Part shown: positions 8,236 to 18,400 of the stretch, piece after piece
Position numbering within the stretch: position 1 is the first letter of the stretch
How the letters are laid out: each line of letters starts with the position of its first letter
Origin: BP-191 sp035940575
GTDB lineage: Bacteria > Actinomycetota > Actinomycetes > BP-191
DNA length: 64,000 nt
Assembly: GCA_035940575.1 (NCBI GenBank)
Contig: DASZER010000010.1
Coordinates: 62,001-126,000, forward strand
Reading direction: 5' to 3'
Program-made: the position numbers and the translations under genes
Notes under the pieces: generated by a model
The model's database searches: none
The model's input: only the letters and a program-made list of their open reading frames with translations
What the model was told of the DNA's origin: nothing

Positions 8236-9619
8236 CGTGACGCGCGACGGCGGGGACGGTCAGCTCGGCGACCGCCCCGCCGTCGGCGACGTTGCGCAGC
8301 GACACCCGGCCGCCCGCCCCCTCGGCCGCCTGCTTCACGATCGCGAGTCCGAGCCCGGACCCCGGCAGCCCGCGTGCCTCGTCGGCGCGGAAGAACCGCG
8401 AGAACACGTGCGGCAGCGCCGCCTCCGGCACGCCGGGACCCCGGTCGCGGACCGTCAGCGTGCCGTCCGCGCGAAGCCGCACCTCGACCGGCCTGCCGTC
8501 GCCGGAGAACTTGGCGGCGTTGTCGAGGAGGTTCGTCACCGCGCGCTCGAGCCGGGCGGGCGACGCGCGCACGACGACGGGGACGGTCGCGAGGTCGAAC
8601 GCGTTCGCCGGCCAGTGCCGCCGCGCTCGCTCGACGCAGCGCTCCACGAGCTCGTCGAACGCCACGTCCTCCGTCCGCGCGTCCACGACGTCGCCGCGCG
8701 CGAGCTCCACGACGTCCGACACGAGTGCGGTCAGCTCCTCGACCTGCCCGACGATCGCGTCGAGCACCTCGCCGCGCACGTCGGGCGGCAGCTCCTCGAC
8801 GCGGTGCAGCAGCTCAACGTTCGTGCGCAGCGACGCGAGCGGCGTACGCAGCTCGTGCGACGCGTCGGCGACGAGCTGGCGCTGCGCACCGACCGACTGC
8901 TCCAGCGCGCCGAGCATCGTGTTGAACGACGCCGCGAGCCGGCCGATCTCGTCGTCGCCCGCGCCGTCGATGCGGACCGTCAGGTCGCGGGTCGCGGCGA
9001 TGCGCTCGGCGGTCTCGGTCAGGCCCGTGACGGGCGCGAGCGCGCGGCGGGAGACGAACCACGCGAGCGCCGTCGCGAGCGCGACGCCGAGCAGCGCGAA
9101 CGTCGCGAACGACGTCGCGATCCGCCGTAGCTGCGCGTCCGCGGTCGCCGTCGGCACCGCCACCTGGACCGCGTAGCCGGGTAGCAGCTCGCGGGTGAGC
9201 ATCCGCACCTTGGCGTCGCCGATGCGCGCCGTCCGCAGCACCTCGTCGCGCGTGCCGCGGGCCACTGCCCTCTCGTCGGGGTTCGTCGGCAGCGTCACCT
9301 CCTGCCCCTCGACGGGGTTCGTGACGCCGCGCGCGTCGACCACCTGCGCGTAGCCGCCGACCTCGCCGAAGCGGACGACGAGCCGCAGCGCGAACGGGTC
9401 GTGGTTGGCCGCGGCCTGCTGCCGCAGCGACGCGACGTGCGCGCGGAGCTGCTCGTCCAGCGGGTTGCGGACCTCGCGGCGCACGGCGGCGTACGCCACG
9501 CCGACGACGCCCGCGAGCGCCACCGCGACGGCGAGCGCTGCGACCGCGACGAGCCGCGAGCGCAGCGACCGCGACAGGTCCCACCACGCGGTCTCGCGGC
9601 CCGTGTCGCGGCCGCTCAC
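8225..9619 (-). CDS. sensor histidine kinase, MprB-like
   Basis: 464 residues from GTG 9619, which overlaps the response regulator stop (GTGA). Layout: membrane segment (~residues 20-42), extracytoplasmic sensor domain of ~120 residues, second membrane segment, HAMP linker, DHp domain with the phosphate-accepting His in SHELRTPL, and an HATPase domain with N box (NLLDNAAKF), DRGPGV and GSGLGLAI. It should autophosphorylate in response to an envelope signal and pass phosphate to the regulator encoded just upstream. With the HtrA protease it forms the set known in mycobacteria as mprA-mprB-pepD, an envelope-stress system; here the protease comes first. Orthology is inferred from domain order and neighbours. 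Confidence 0.9.
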   Translation of the reverse strand: MSGRDTGRETAWWDLSRSLRSRLVAVAALAVAVALAGVVGVAYAAVRREVRNPLDEQLRAHVASLRQQAAANHDPFALRLVVRFGEVGGYAQVVDARGVTNPVEGQEVTLPTNPDERAVARGTRDEVLRTARIGDAKVRMLTRELLPGYAVQVAVPTATADAQLRRIATSFATFALLGVALATALAWFVSRRALAPVTGLTETAERIAATRDLTVRIDGAGDDEIGRLAASFNTMLGALEQSVGAQRQLVADASHELRTPLASLRTNVELLHRVEELPPDVRGEVLDAIVGQVEELTALVSDVVELARGDVVDARTEDVAFDELVERCVERARRHWPANAFDLATVPVVVRASPARLERAVTNLLDNAAKFSGDGRPVEVRLRADGTLTVRDRGPGVPEAALPHVFSRFFRADEARGLPGSGLGLAIVKQAAEGAGGRVSLRNVADGGAVAELTVPAVARHVTG

Positions 9620-10302
9620 GGCTCCTCGCGCGCGGTGTAGCCGACGCCGCGAACGGTGTGGATCAGCCGCGGCTCGCCGCCCGCCTCGGTCTTGCGGCGC
9701 AGGTAGCCGATGAACACCTCGAGCGAGTTCGACGCGGGCTCGAGCTCGTAGCCCCACACGCGATCCATGATCACATCGCGCGTCAGGACCCGGCCGGCGT
9801 TGCGCAGCAGCAGCTCCAGCAGCGCGAACTCCGTCCGCGTCAGCTCGATCGGGCGGTCGCCGCGGCGTACGGCGTGCGAGTCGGCGTCGAGCGTCAGGTC
9901 CCCCAGCGTCACGACCGCCGACTCCTCCGCGGGCCGCGCCCTGCGCAGCAGCGCGCGCAGCCTCGCGCGCAGCTCGTCGAGCGCGAACGGCTTCACGAGG
10001 TAGTCGTCCGCGCCCGCGTCGAGCCCCTCCACGCGGTCCCCCACCTGGTCCCGCGCGGTGAGCACGAGGATCGGCGTGCGGTCGCCCTTGGCGCGCAGCC
10101 TGCGGCACACCTCGAGCCCGCCGACGTACGGCATCATCAGGTCGAGCACGACGACGTCGGGCCGCAGCTCGGGGATGGTCTCGAGCGCCTTGAGTCCGTT
10201 GGAGACGGCGGTGACGTCGTACCCGTCGAGCCGCAGGGCGCGGGTCAGCGCGGCCCGCAGCGCGGGGTCGTCGTCGACGACCAGCGCGGTGGCACCGGTC
10301 AC
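9616..10302 (-). CDS. OmpR-family response regulator, MprA-like
   Basis: 228 residues. The receiver domain (1-120) has the acidic pocket VVDDD, phospho-acceptor Asp54 in VVLDLMMP, the Thr of LVLTA and Lys of VKPF. The C-terminal winged helix (~130-225) has the usual ELTRTEFALLELL and HTVRGVGYTAR motifs. It should act as a phosphorylated dimer on direct repeats. It lies seven bases after the HtrA gene and overlaps the kinase start by four, so the three are one operon. A direct repeat with 11-bp spacing at 11559-11575, upstream of the operon, is a plausible binding site for it. Confidence 0.92.
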   Translation of the reverse strand: MTGATALVVDDDPALRAALTRALRLDGYDVTAVSNGLKALETIPELRPDVVVLDLMMPYVGGLEVCRRLRAKGDRTPILVLTARDQVGDRVEGLDAGADDYLVKPFALDELRARLRALLRRARPAEESAVVTLGDLTLDADSHAVRRGDRPIELTRTEFALLELLLRNAGRVLTRDVIMDRVWGYELEPASNSLEVFIGYLRRKTEAGGEPRLIHTVRGVGYTAREEP

Positions 10303-10309
10303 CGGGGCA

Positions 10310-11545
10310 TCACCCGGTGGTCGCGTCCGTCAGCCGCACGGACACAGTCTTGCGCGAACCGTCCCGCTCGTACGTCACCTGGACCGTCTCGCCCGGCCGG
10401 TGCGAACGGATCGCGGCCACGAGGGCGTCGGCGTCGGCGACGTTCGTGTCGCCGAGCCTGACGATCGCGTCGCCGGCCCGCAGCCCCGCCTGCTCGGCCG
10501 GGCCGCCGGGCGTCACCGACGTGAGCACCGCGCGCGTGTCGCCCGCCGAGGTCGTCGCGGTCGCGATGCTCACGCCGAGCTGCGCGCGGCTCGCGCGGCC
10601 GTTCTGGATGAGCTGCTGCGCGATGACCTTCGCCTGGTCGATCGGGATCGCGAAGCCGACGCCGATGTTGCCGCCCGACGTGCTCGCGATGGCGGAGTTG
10701 ATGCCGATGACCTGGCCCGCGAGGTCGACGAGCGCGCCGCCGGAGTTGCCGGGGTTGATGGCCGCGTCGGTCTGGATCGCGTCGATGACCGTCGAGACGC
10801 CCGAGCCGCCGCGGTCGGTGGTGTTCACGGGCCGGTTCAGCGCCGAGACGATGCCCGCGGTGACCGTGCCCGACAGGCCGAGCGGGGAGCCGACGGCGAG
10901 GACCTGGTCGCCGACCTTGACGTTCGAGCTGACGCCGAGCGTCGCCGCGACGAGGCCCGCCTTGTCCACCTTGACGACCGCGAGGTCGCTCGCCGGGTCG
11001 GTGCCGACGACGCGGCCGTCCTCGGCGGAGCCGTCGTTGAACGTCACGCGGATCGTCTGCGCGCCGTCGACGACGTGGTTGTTCGTGAGGACGTAGCCGT
11101 CGGCGCGGATCACGACGCCCGAGCCGGTGCCCCGGCCGCCGTAGCCGGCGACGTTGAGGTGCACGACCGAGGGCAGCACCTTCGCGGCGACGGCCTGGTA
11201 CGACCCCGGCGCGGCCTGGCTGACGTTGACGGGCGCGCTGCCCGAGCCGAGCGGCTGGTTCGCGGCCGGCGCGGCCGCGGCGGGCACACCGTCGTCGGCG
11301 AGCTCGCGGCCAGCGAACACCCCGCCCACGCCGCCCGCGAGGGCGGCCGACGCGGCGACGAGCGCGATCGCGAGGCGCCCGGGACGCCGGCCGGGGTCAG
11401 GGGCGGGCGGCGCGGGAGGAGCCGACGGCGGGCCGTACATGATCGTCGGCTCGTCGCTGCCGACGTACGGCGGCTCGGACGGGTAGTACGCCGACTCGTC
11501 GAACGAGAACGTCGGGCGCGTGGTCTCGGTCTCCATGCGACGCAT
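10310..11545 (-). CDS. membrane-anchored HtrA/DegP-type serine protease, PepD-like
   Basis: About 411 residues. A proline-rich cytoplasmic N-terminus (~65 residues) is followed by one membrane segment (LAIALVAASAALAGGVGGVFAG), a trypsin-like domain with triad His (TNNHVVDG), Asp (ASDLAVVK) and Ser (GNSGGAL), and one C-terminal PDZ domain (GPAEQAGLRAGDAIV). The active site lies outside the membrane, where it degrades or refolds damaged proteins. ATG 11545 is used; ATG 11536, three codons later, is nearly as good, and neither has a strong ribosome site. First gene of the protease-regulator-kinase operon and divergent from the 11661 gene. Confidence 0.92.
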   Translation of the reverse strand: MRRMETETTRPTFSFDESAYYPSEPPYVGSDEPTIMYGPPSAPPAPPAPDPGRRPGRLAIALVAASAALAGGVGGVFAGRELADDGVPAAAAPAANQPLGSGSAPVNVSQAAPGSYQAVAAKVLPSVVHLNVAGYGGRGTGSGVVIRADGYVLTNNHVVDGAQTIRVTFNDGSAEDGRVVGTDPASDLAVVKVDKAGLVAATLGVSSNVKVGDQVLAVGSPLGLSGTVTAGIVSALNRPVNTTDRGGSGVSTVIDAIQTDAAINPGNSGGALVDLAGQVIGINSAIASTSGGNIGVGFAIPIDQAKVIAQQLIQNGRASRAQLGVSIATATTSAGDTRAVLTSVTPGGPAEQAGLRAGDAIVRLGDTNVADADALVAAIRSHRPGETVQVTYERDGSRKTVSVRLTDATTG

Positions 11546-11558
11546 GCTGCCCCGGCGT

Positions 11559-11575
11559 CCTGAAGCGAACCTGAA
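11559..11575 (-). promoter_or_regulatory. direct repeat with 11-bp period, candidate response-regulator box
   Basis: On the minus strand TTCAGG occurs twice, separated by TTCGC, giving an 11-bp repeat step, one helical turn. It lies 14 bases upstream of the HtrA start. OmpR-family regulators bind direct repeats at this spacing, so autoregulation by the MprA-like protein is likely but not shown. Confidence 0.5.
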
Positions 11576-11660
11576 CGCCTTCGCCCGGTAATCACGGACC
11601 CTCCCGCGCGTGTGTCTGGTGCGTGGCCGCACGGGCCGCGCCCTAGAAGGGGAGGTACGC

Positions 11661-12269
11661 GTGCTTCGTACGCGTGAGGTAGTGGTCGGTGCCGCGGCGC
11701 TGACGGCGGTGCTCGCGGGCTCGGCCATGGCGGTCGAGCCGGTGGACACGGTCGTCAAGAAGGTGGAGAACACCACCGGCGTCCACGTGGACACGGGCCC
11801 GGTCGTCGGCGGCCCCGGTGGCGGTGGCGGCCGTGGCGCCCGCGGGCGTTCCGCGGTCGTCGGCTACATCCAGATCTTCTCGACGGACGAGGCCGGCACG
11901 GGCCACGCCCTGCTGGGCGGCCTGTCGGACCCGCACCAGTGGGCGTGCTCGGGCGGCGGCAGCGGCAGCTCGTACTCGGTCACCTGCAAGGCCGTCGCGC
12001 TCCCGGTGGTCATGGACTACCACTGCGACGTGCTGCACGCCGACGCGTCGCCGCTGTCGGAGACCGGCGCCGCGCGCACGTCGATGGACTGCGACAGCGA
12101 CGGCGTTCCCGAGGTGCAGACCGCACTGGCGCAGGGCATGGCCGGCTACGAGTTCAAGTGGTCGGTCGACACGCGCCTCGTGACGGAGTTCACGTGCACG
12201 GTCGACTCGATCGTGCCGAACGTCCGCGCGGGCTGCGGCGACCCCGGCCTCGTGGGCGTCTCGCTCTGA
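11661..12269 (+). CDS. secreted protein of unknown function
   Basis: GTG 11661 is chosen because it follows an AAGGGGAGG ribosome site at good spacing and starts a signal peptide (TREVVVGAAALTAVLAGSAMA). The 202-residue product has a glycine-rich stretch (~residues 45-65) and six cysteines in the mature part, likely paired as disulfides outside the cell. No family is recognised. It is transcribed away from the HtrA operon and ends at a strong bidirectional terminator, so it is probably a single-gene unit. Confidence 0.75.
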   Translation: MLRTREVVVGAAALTAVLAGSAMAVEPVDTVVKKVENTTGVHVDTGPVVGGPGGGGGRGARGRSAVVGYIQIFSTDEAGTGHALLGGLSDPHQWACSGGGSGSSYSVTCKAVALPVVMDYHCDVLHADASPLSETGAARTSMDCDSDGVPEVQTALAQGMAGYEFKWSVDTRLVTEFTCTVDSIVPNVRAGCGDPGLVGVSL

Positions 12270-12284
12270 GGTCGTAGCAGACGC

Positions 12285-12318
12285 GGAACCCCCCGGGCGC
12301 GCCCGTCCGGGGGGTTCC
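12285..12318. terminator. bidirectional hairpin terminator
   Basis: A perfect 12-bp stem (GGAACCCCCCGG with CCGGGGGGTTCC) and 10-base loop sits between the converging ends of the 11661 gene and the MMPL gene. No U-tract follows, as is common in GC-rich actinobacteria. Confidence 0.85.
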
Positions 12319-12327
12319 GTCCCAGCG

Positions 12328-14466
12328 TCAGGCCCGCGCGGGCTCCGCGGCGTCGACGGCCTCGACCGCGAGGTTCGGCAGCCGCCGGTCGAGCCAGCGG
12401 GGCAGCCACCAGTTCCGGTCGCCGAGCAGCTCCATCGTCGCGGGCACGAGCACCATCCGGACGAGCGTGGCGTCCACGAAGATGGCCGCCGCCATGCCGA
12501 CGCCGATCATCTTGAGGAACACCACCGGGCTCGGCACGAACGCCAGGAACACCGTGCACATGATCGCCGCGGCCGCCGTGATGACGCGGGCCGTGCGCGC
12601 GAGCCCGTCGGCCACCGCGAGGCCGTTGTCGCCGGTGCGCTCGTACTCCTCGCGGATGCGCGAGAGCAGGAAGACCTCGTAGTCCATCGACAGCCCGAAG
12701 AGGATCGCGAACATCATCATCGGGATGAACGACGGCACCGGCGTCGCCTCGGGGATGCCGATGAGGTCGCCGACCGGGCCGCCGTTGACGCACAGCGCCA
12801 TCACGCCGAGCGCCGCCCCGATCGACAGCAGGTTCATCACGCCGGCCTTCAACGCCACCAGCACCGAGCGGAACACCACGAGCAGCAGCAGGAACGACAG
12901 CAGCACCACGCTGCCGACGAGCCAGGGCAGGCGTGCGCTGATGCCGCGCGTCGAGTCGACGCCGCCGGGGACGAGCCCGGTCACCTTGACGTCGAGGCCG
13001 GTGCCCGCCGTCACCTTCGGCACGACCTCGTCGCGCAGCCTGTCGACCAGCGCCTCGGTCTCCTCCGACTGCGGCGAGGTCGCGGGGACGAGGTACAGGA
13101 CGGCGAGGTCGCCGGTGCCCGCGACCGGCGGTGACACGCTCGCGACGCCGGGGGTGCCGCGCAGCCGCTCGGCGACGCCGGAAGCCTTCGTCAGGTCGTC
13201 GCCCTGGACCGTCAGCAGGAACGGCGCGTTGAAGCCCTTCCCGAAGCCGGTCGTCAGCAGGTCGTAGGCGCGCCTCGTCGTGAACGTCGTGGGGTCGTTC
13301 GACGCGTCGGGGAACCCGAACCGGATGCCGAGGAACGGCGCCGCCAGCGCGAGCAGGATCACGAGCCCGCCGATCGCCGCGGGCCACGGGCGGCGCTGCA
13401 CGAAACGGCTCCAGCGGTACCAGAACGAGTGGTCGTACTCCTTCGCGCGCCTGCCGAAGAACGGCACGTGGAGGCGTTCGATGTTGCGGCCCGTGAAGCC
13501 GAGGACGGCGGGCAGGAGCGTCACCGACGCGAGCATCACGACGAGGACCGCGAGCACCGCGCTGAACGCCACGCCGGCCGCGAACGGCACGCCCATCACG
13601 AGGATGCCGAGCATCGAGATGACGACCGTGCAGCCCGCGAACAGCACCGCGCGGCCCGCCGTCGCGAGCGCCGTCACCGTCGACTCGCGCGGGTCCATGC
13701 CGTCGGTCAGGCCCGAGCGGTAGCGGGTCACGATGAACAGCGCGTAGTCCACGCCGACGCCGATGCCGACCATCGCCGCGACGCTCGGCGCCCAGTCGGG
13801 CACGTCCACGACGTTGCGCATCACCGCGCCGAGCGACATCGAGATGCCGATGCCGAACAGCGCCGTCATCAGAGGCAGCCCCGTCGCCACCAGCGACCCG
13901 AACGTCACGAGAAGGATCAGCGCCGCCGCGAGGAAGCCGATGCCCTCGGAGCCGATCTCCGGCGCCTGCGCCAGGCCCGCGACCTGGCCGCCCGCCTCGA
14001 TCGTCAGGCCGTCCTCGCCGCTGCCCGCGCGGATCGCGTCGACCAGCGAGCGCGCCTCCTCGGGCGTGAAGTCCTGGCCCTGCTTCGCGAGCTGGACGTC
14101 GGCGTACGCGATCGTGCCGTCGCGCGAGACCTGGTGCGCGCCCATCTCGCTGAACGGGCTCACGACGAAGCGCACGCCGTCGTGCCGCTCGACCTCGGCG
14201 AGGCGGCGCTCGATCCGTTGCCGCTGCGCGGCGACGCCGCCGGGCGCCTGGAACACCGCCTGCACCGTGTCGCCCGCGCGGGCCGCGAACTTCTCCTCCA
14301 GCAGACCCAGCGCCGCCTTCGACTCCGAGCCCGGCGCGAAGTAGTCCTGCTTGAACTGCGCGCCCAGCGTGCTGCCGGCGGCGATGCTGCCGACGAGCAG
14401 CGCCACCCACAGCGCGACGACCAGACGGCGGCGCTCGTAGCACCAGCCGGCGACCCTGACGAGCAT
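12328..14466 (-). CDS. MMPL-family (RND) transporter
   Basis: 712 residues: a first membrane helix (~15-32), a large extracytoplasmic loop (~45-180), a block of five helices, a second loop of about 180 residues and a final block of five to six helices. This duplicated layout and the membrane motif GIGVGVDYALF define the MMPL branch of the RND superfamily, proton-driven exporters of lipids and glycolipids to the actinobacterial envelope. Substrate cannot be told from sequence. It has no adaptor or lipid-synthesis gene beside it. It ends at the shared terminator and is not obviously in an operon. Confidence 0.9.
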   Translation of the reverse strand: MLVRVAGWCYERRRLVVALWVALLVGSIAAGSTLGAQFKQDYFAPGSESKAALGLLEEKFAARAGDTVQAVFQAPGGVAAQRQRIERRLAEVERHDGVRFVVSPFSEMGAHQVSRDGTIAYADVQLAKQGQDFTPEEARSLVDAIRAGSGEDGLTIEAGGQVAGLAQAPEIGSEGIGFLAAALILLVTFGSLVATGLPLMTALFGIGISMSLGAVMRNVVDVPDWAPSVAAMVGIGVGVDYALFIVTRYRSGLTDGMDPRESTVTALATAGRAVLFAGCTVVISMLGILVMGVPFAAGVAFSAVLAVLVVMLASVTLLPAVLGFTGRNIERLHVPFFGRRAKEYDHSFWYRWSRFVQRRPWPAAIGGLVILLALAAPFLGIRFGFPDASNDPTTFTTRRAYDLLTTGFGKGFNAPFLLTVQGDDLTKASGVAERLRGTPGVASVSPPVAGTGDLAVLYLVPATSPQSEETEALVDRLRDEVVPKVTAGTGLDVKVTGLVPGGVDSTRGISARLPWLVGSVVLLSFLLLLVVFRSVLVALKAGVMNLLSIGAALGVMALCVNGGPVGDLIGIPEATPVPSFIPMMMFAILFGLSMDYEVFLLSRIREEYERTGDNGLAVADGLARTARVITAAAAIMCTVFLAFVPSPVVFLKMIGVGMAAAIFVDATLVRMVLVPATMELLGDRNWWLPRWLDRRLPNLAVEAVDAAEPARA

Positions 14467-14596
14467 CCCGCTCCCCTGACGTCCGTAGCCCCACCCGTTG
14501 TCGTTCGACCCTATGGCGTGGGTGGGGTCGACGCCCGGGGCCGAACGTCACGACTTCCGGGGCGGCCGGAACTCATCGGCCGGGCGCGGCGCGTGA

Positions 14597-15034
14597 CTAC
14601 CGCCGCAGCATCTCCAGCGCCTTGGCGATCCGGCGCTCGCGGGTCGCCGCCGCCTTCGCCTCCTCGATCGCGAGGACGTGCTGGCGCTGGTGGCTGTACG
14701 AGAGCCGTTCCCACGCCTGCCTCGCCGCCGGGTCGCCGTCGAGCGCGGCCCGGAGGTCGTCAGGCACCTCGACCTCGCGCGGCGCGGTGTCGAGCGCCAC
14801 CTCGACGTCGACCTCGTCGCCGGCCGCCACGCCCGCGGCACTCCGGTGCTCGGCACCGAGCGGCAGCAGGTAGCGCCCGCCCCTCACCGCGACGGTGCTC
14901 CGGTAGGTGTGGCCGTTGAGCGTCACGGTCACCGGCGGGCGCCTGCCCGCGCCGAGCACCTCGACGACGTCAGGCGGGACCTCGAAGCCCGTCGCCGTCC
15001 TCCCGTGGAGCTCGACCCTCGCGCGGAACCTCAC
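14597..15034 (-). CDS. DUF1905 / YdeI-OmpD-associated family protein
   Basis: 145 residues from GTG 15034. The first ~90 residues match DUF1905, a small beta-barrel (RFRARVELHG, VEVLGAGRRPPVTVTLNG, YLLPLG). The end matches the YdeI/OmpD-associated helix pair (DLRAALDGDP, WERLSYSHQRQHVLAIEEAK, RIAKALEML). Molecular function of the family is not settled. GTG 15034 is preferred because the family normally starts at RFRA; a longer form from GTG 15067 is possible. The 5' end overlaps the 3' end of the upstream gene by about 65 bases in another frame, which is unusually long for coupling. Confidence 0.8.
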   Translation of the reverse strand: MRFRARVELHGRTATGFEVPPDVVEVLGAGRRPPVTVTLNGHTYRSTVAVRGGRYLLPLGAEHRSAAGVAAGDEVDVEVALDTAPREVEVPDDLRAALDGDPAARQAWERLSYSHQRQHVLAIEEAKAAATRERRIAKALEMLRR

Positions 15035-15413
15035 GCGCCGCAGTATCGCGGAACCCGTCCACGACACCCTTCGGGAGCCTGGCGCGGTCGAGGCGCGGGA
15101 GGTCGGTGCCGATCCTGAGGTCGAAGTCCCACGCGACGACGCGCCCGTAGCCGAAGCTCACGCGGTCGGCCTCGGGCAGGTCCCGCGCGAAGTACCCGTG
15201 CGCCACGCCGTCGGGCGTGATGCGGACGAAGTCGGACACCGCGTCGCCGACGAGCATGAACGGCCTGGAGTCGCGGTCGACGAAGTGCCAGCCCGTGAGC
15301 GTGAGCCGCCACAGGACGGTCGGGCGTCCGTCGAGGTCGCGTACGACCTCGCGCACGGACGCGCGCACGTCCTCCCGCGGGTCGGGGAGCCTGATGACGT
15401 CGGAGGCTTCCAT
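14970..15413 (-). CDS. conserved-looking hypothetical protein
   Basis: 147 residues with no family I recognise. The first ~120 residues read like a compact alpha/beta domain (VREVVRDLDGRPTVLWRLTLTGWHFVDRD, FMLVGDAVSDFVRITPDG, GYGRVVAWDFDLRIG). The last ~25 are rich in Arg, Glu and Gly and lie inside the start of the next gene, so the true end might be earlier if a frameshift has removed a stop. It follows the large hydrolase gene by 10 bases and may be cotranscribed with it. Confidence 0.6.
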   Translation of the reverse strand: MEASDVIRLPDPREDVRASVREVVRDLDGRPTVLWRLTLTGWHFVDRDSRPFMLVGDAVSDFVRITPDGVAHGYFARDLPEADRVSFGYGRVVAWDFDLRIGTDLPRLDRARLPKGVVDGFRDTAAREVPREGRAPREDGDGLRGPA

Positions 15414-15423
15414 GTCCGCCCTC

Positions 15424-18400
15424 TCAGTCGGTGAACTGGATGGAGTCGACCGCGACCTCGCCCGTCGGCTTCTCCGCGAACTCGAAGCGCACGCTGACGA
15501 CGTTCGTCAGGTCCACGTCCGGCACGCCGAGGCAGTGGATCGTGTACGCCGAGAGCGGGATGCGGACGGTCGACATCGACGACTTCGTGAACACGTTGTA
15601 GTAGCGGACGTCGGGGTACGGCACCGAGCCGAGCTTGCTGACCCGGATCGCGCGCAGGTTGCCACCGCCGTCGGTGAGCGTGACCCGCAGGTCCTGCGGC
15701 TGCCCGGCCGGGTTCGACGCGCTGTCGACGCGCTGGCCGATGCGGAACGACAGCACCTCGTACGCCGTCACGTCGCGCTGCCCCGCGGGCACGTCCCACT
15801 GGACCGAGTCGGTCGTCCCGTCCCAGCGCAGCATCAGCCCGCCGGTCTCGTGCGGCGAGTGGACGTCGACGTCGGCGAGGTCGTCCTCGACGGGTGGCAC
15901 CGGCAGCCCGCTCTCGGTGACGGCGCCGCCGATGGTGCTGGTCTGCCAGCTCGTCGGCGTGTGCGCCCCCTCGAACGAGTCGACGGTGCGCGGCGACGTG
16001 TCCTTGTACTGCACGGGGATCCGCAGCCCGGGACTCGACGCGAACGGCGCGGCCGGCGCCCAGTCTCCGGTGAAGATGCCGCGCCACTCGGTCTCACCGC
16101 GCAGGTGCTGGCGGAAGAACGCGCTCATGTAGCCCTTGGCGATCTGCTCGTGCGTCGCCGCCGGGATCACCCTCGCGATGTCGTTCGCGTGCAGGTTGCC
16201 GAAGTAGAAGTCGCCGTCGCCCCAGATCGCGTTGAAGCGGTCGTGGCAGGCGCCGTGCACGAACGCCATGCTCTTGGGGACGTCCCGCACCCGGTCGTAC
16301 ATGCTGAACGCCGTCTCCTCGACGCCCGTGATGTCGCCGTCGAGCGAGCCGTAGATCGCGAGGAACGGCTCGGCCCACGGAGCGACGAGGCTCTCGTGCA
16401 GGATCCAGTCGCTCGGCGCGAGCGCGATGACGGCGTTGACCGTGTAGCCCCAGCCCTCCTGCTGGTTCAGGCGCGTGCCCGCGAGCACGGCCTCGCCGCC
16501 GCGGCTGTGGCCCATCAGGCCGACGTTGTTCGCGGCGTTGGCGCCGAACTTCGCGTACAGCAGCTCGAGGTGGCGGCACATGACGCGGGCGCGGCCCGTC
16601 GCGTACATGCCGTAGTTGCAGTGGACGCTGGCGCAGATGAACCCGTTGCGGGCCAGGTGCTCGAGCAGGTAGTCGTAGCCGAGGTAACTGTCGTTCGGGT
16701 GCGCGCTGGAGTTGCCGTGGACGACGACCACCACGGGGTACGACGGCTGCGCCGCGCTGATCTGCGACGGCAGCGTCGCGCCCGCGACGTCGGCGGGGAA
16801 GTAGACGCGCGCGTTGAGCGGGATGCCGTTGACCTGCGTGGCGAAGTCGTCGGTGACGTCGATCGTGCCCTCGGTCGCCGACGTGTACGTGAACTGGCCT
16901 GCGAAGGGATACGACGTGTCCGTCGTGGGGTCGGGCACGATGCGGAAGCCCGGGGCGATGTAGCCGTCGATCAGGTCGAGCGGCATGTCGTACGAGTCGT
17001 CGGGGACGAACGCCATCGGGTCCGCCGTGTTGTTGCCGAAGTCGGCGACGACGTCGTACGTGCCGACCTGCGTGGCGTTCGGCCAGAGCAGCCTGAGGTT
17101 CGCGTTGACGCAGTACGACTGCGTGAGCCAGCGGGGCGTCGCGGCGTTGCCCCCGAGGACGGCGAGGTTCTGCAGGCTGCTGTCCATCGACCACTGCGCG
17201 GCCGTCTTGTGGGGCACCACGTAGACCGCGACCATCTTCGACGTGTGGTTGGGGTCGAGCGCCGACGGGTCGAGCGCGCCCCACACGTCCTCGCCGACCT
17301 GGAACACGTCGGAGTACTCCAGGTACGGCGCGCCGGGGAGCACGCGGCCGGCGATCGGCTGCAGGTTCGCGCAGCCGCCGCCGATGACCTTGCTCGGCAT
17401 GAAGTGCTCGCGGATCACGACGCCGGTGACGCGCGACGTCACGATGTCGTCCGCGCGCAGGACGAGGTCGTCGTCGTCCTCGTAGCCGTACCGCACGTGG
17501 CGGACCACGACGTCGTACGCCCCGGGCGGCACGTGGCCCGCCTCGGCGACGACCATGCGCCGCTCGCCGCCGGGCACCCGGGCGACCGCCGGGCGGCCCT
17601 CGTCCAGGAGGACGGGCGCGAACGGGTCGCCGACGCGCCACGCGTGCTGGCGCGGCACGAGGAACGCCTGCGCCGACTCCCACGCGTCAGTGCCCTCGAC
17701 GTGCAGCGCGACCGGTCGCTCGCCGGCGTCGAAGCCGTTGAGGACCCGGTCGTCGTCGTCCACGTGCACCACGAACGGCCGCCGCTCCCGCGGGACCGTC
17801 AACGTCGCCGTGCCGACCTCGTCGCGGCCGTCGGTCAGCCGGAGGCTGATGGTGCGGCCCGCCCAGCGTTCGAGCGCCTCGTCGACCCGCACCGGCTCCG
17901 TCGTGCGCGGGTCCTCGAGGCCGAGCAGCGGCCACACGACCGACGGCCCGAGGACGCCGGCGGCGTCGGACATCAGCGAGTCGGTGAACAGCGCCCCGTC
18001 GTCGTCGGAGACCTCGACGCGGTGCATCGTCGACGGCCGTACGCCGGTCACGTGCAGCGTGAGCGACTCGCCGACCGCGACGTCGTCCTTGTCGCGGCCG
18101 TCGTCGCCGACGATGCGTACGCGGCGTTCGGGAGCGGTCTCGCCGAGCACGTCGCGCGGAACCTCGACCTCGATCACCGTGTCCGCGTCGAGCGTCGTCC
18201 CGCGGTCCGGCTCGAACAGCACCGTCGTGCGGTCGGCGGCGTACACGCGGACGTAGACGTCGGGGCGCCGCTCGAACAGGTCGCGGAAGTCGCGCGACTC
18301 CGTGACGACCTCGAACTCGCCGCCGGGGCCCGTCACCGCCGAGCCGAGCAGGTCGTCGAAGAGCAGGTCCTTGTCGTACGCCTTCACGAACAGGCCGGCG

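Noticed and set aside
11559..11575. Fourth member of the 11-bp operator family (arrays A-C)
   Set aside because: The half-site is TTCAGG, not TTCACGG, with only two units and a chromosomal context; more likely the box of the local response regulator.
13429..14919. Plus-strand frame of ~500 codons opposite the MMPL gene
   Set aside because: Arg/His/Asp-rich translation with no domain, exactly antisense to the transporter.
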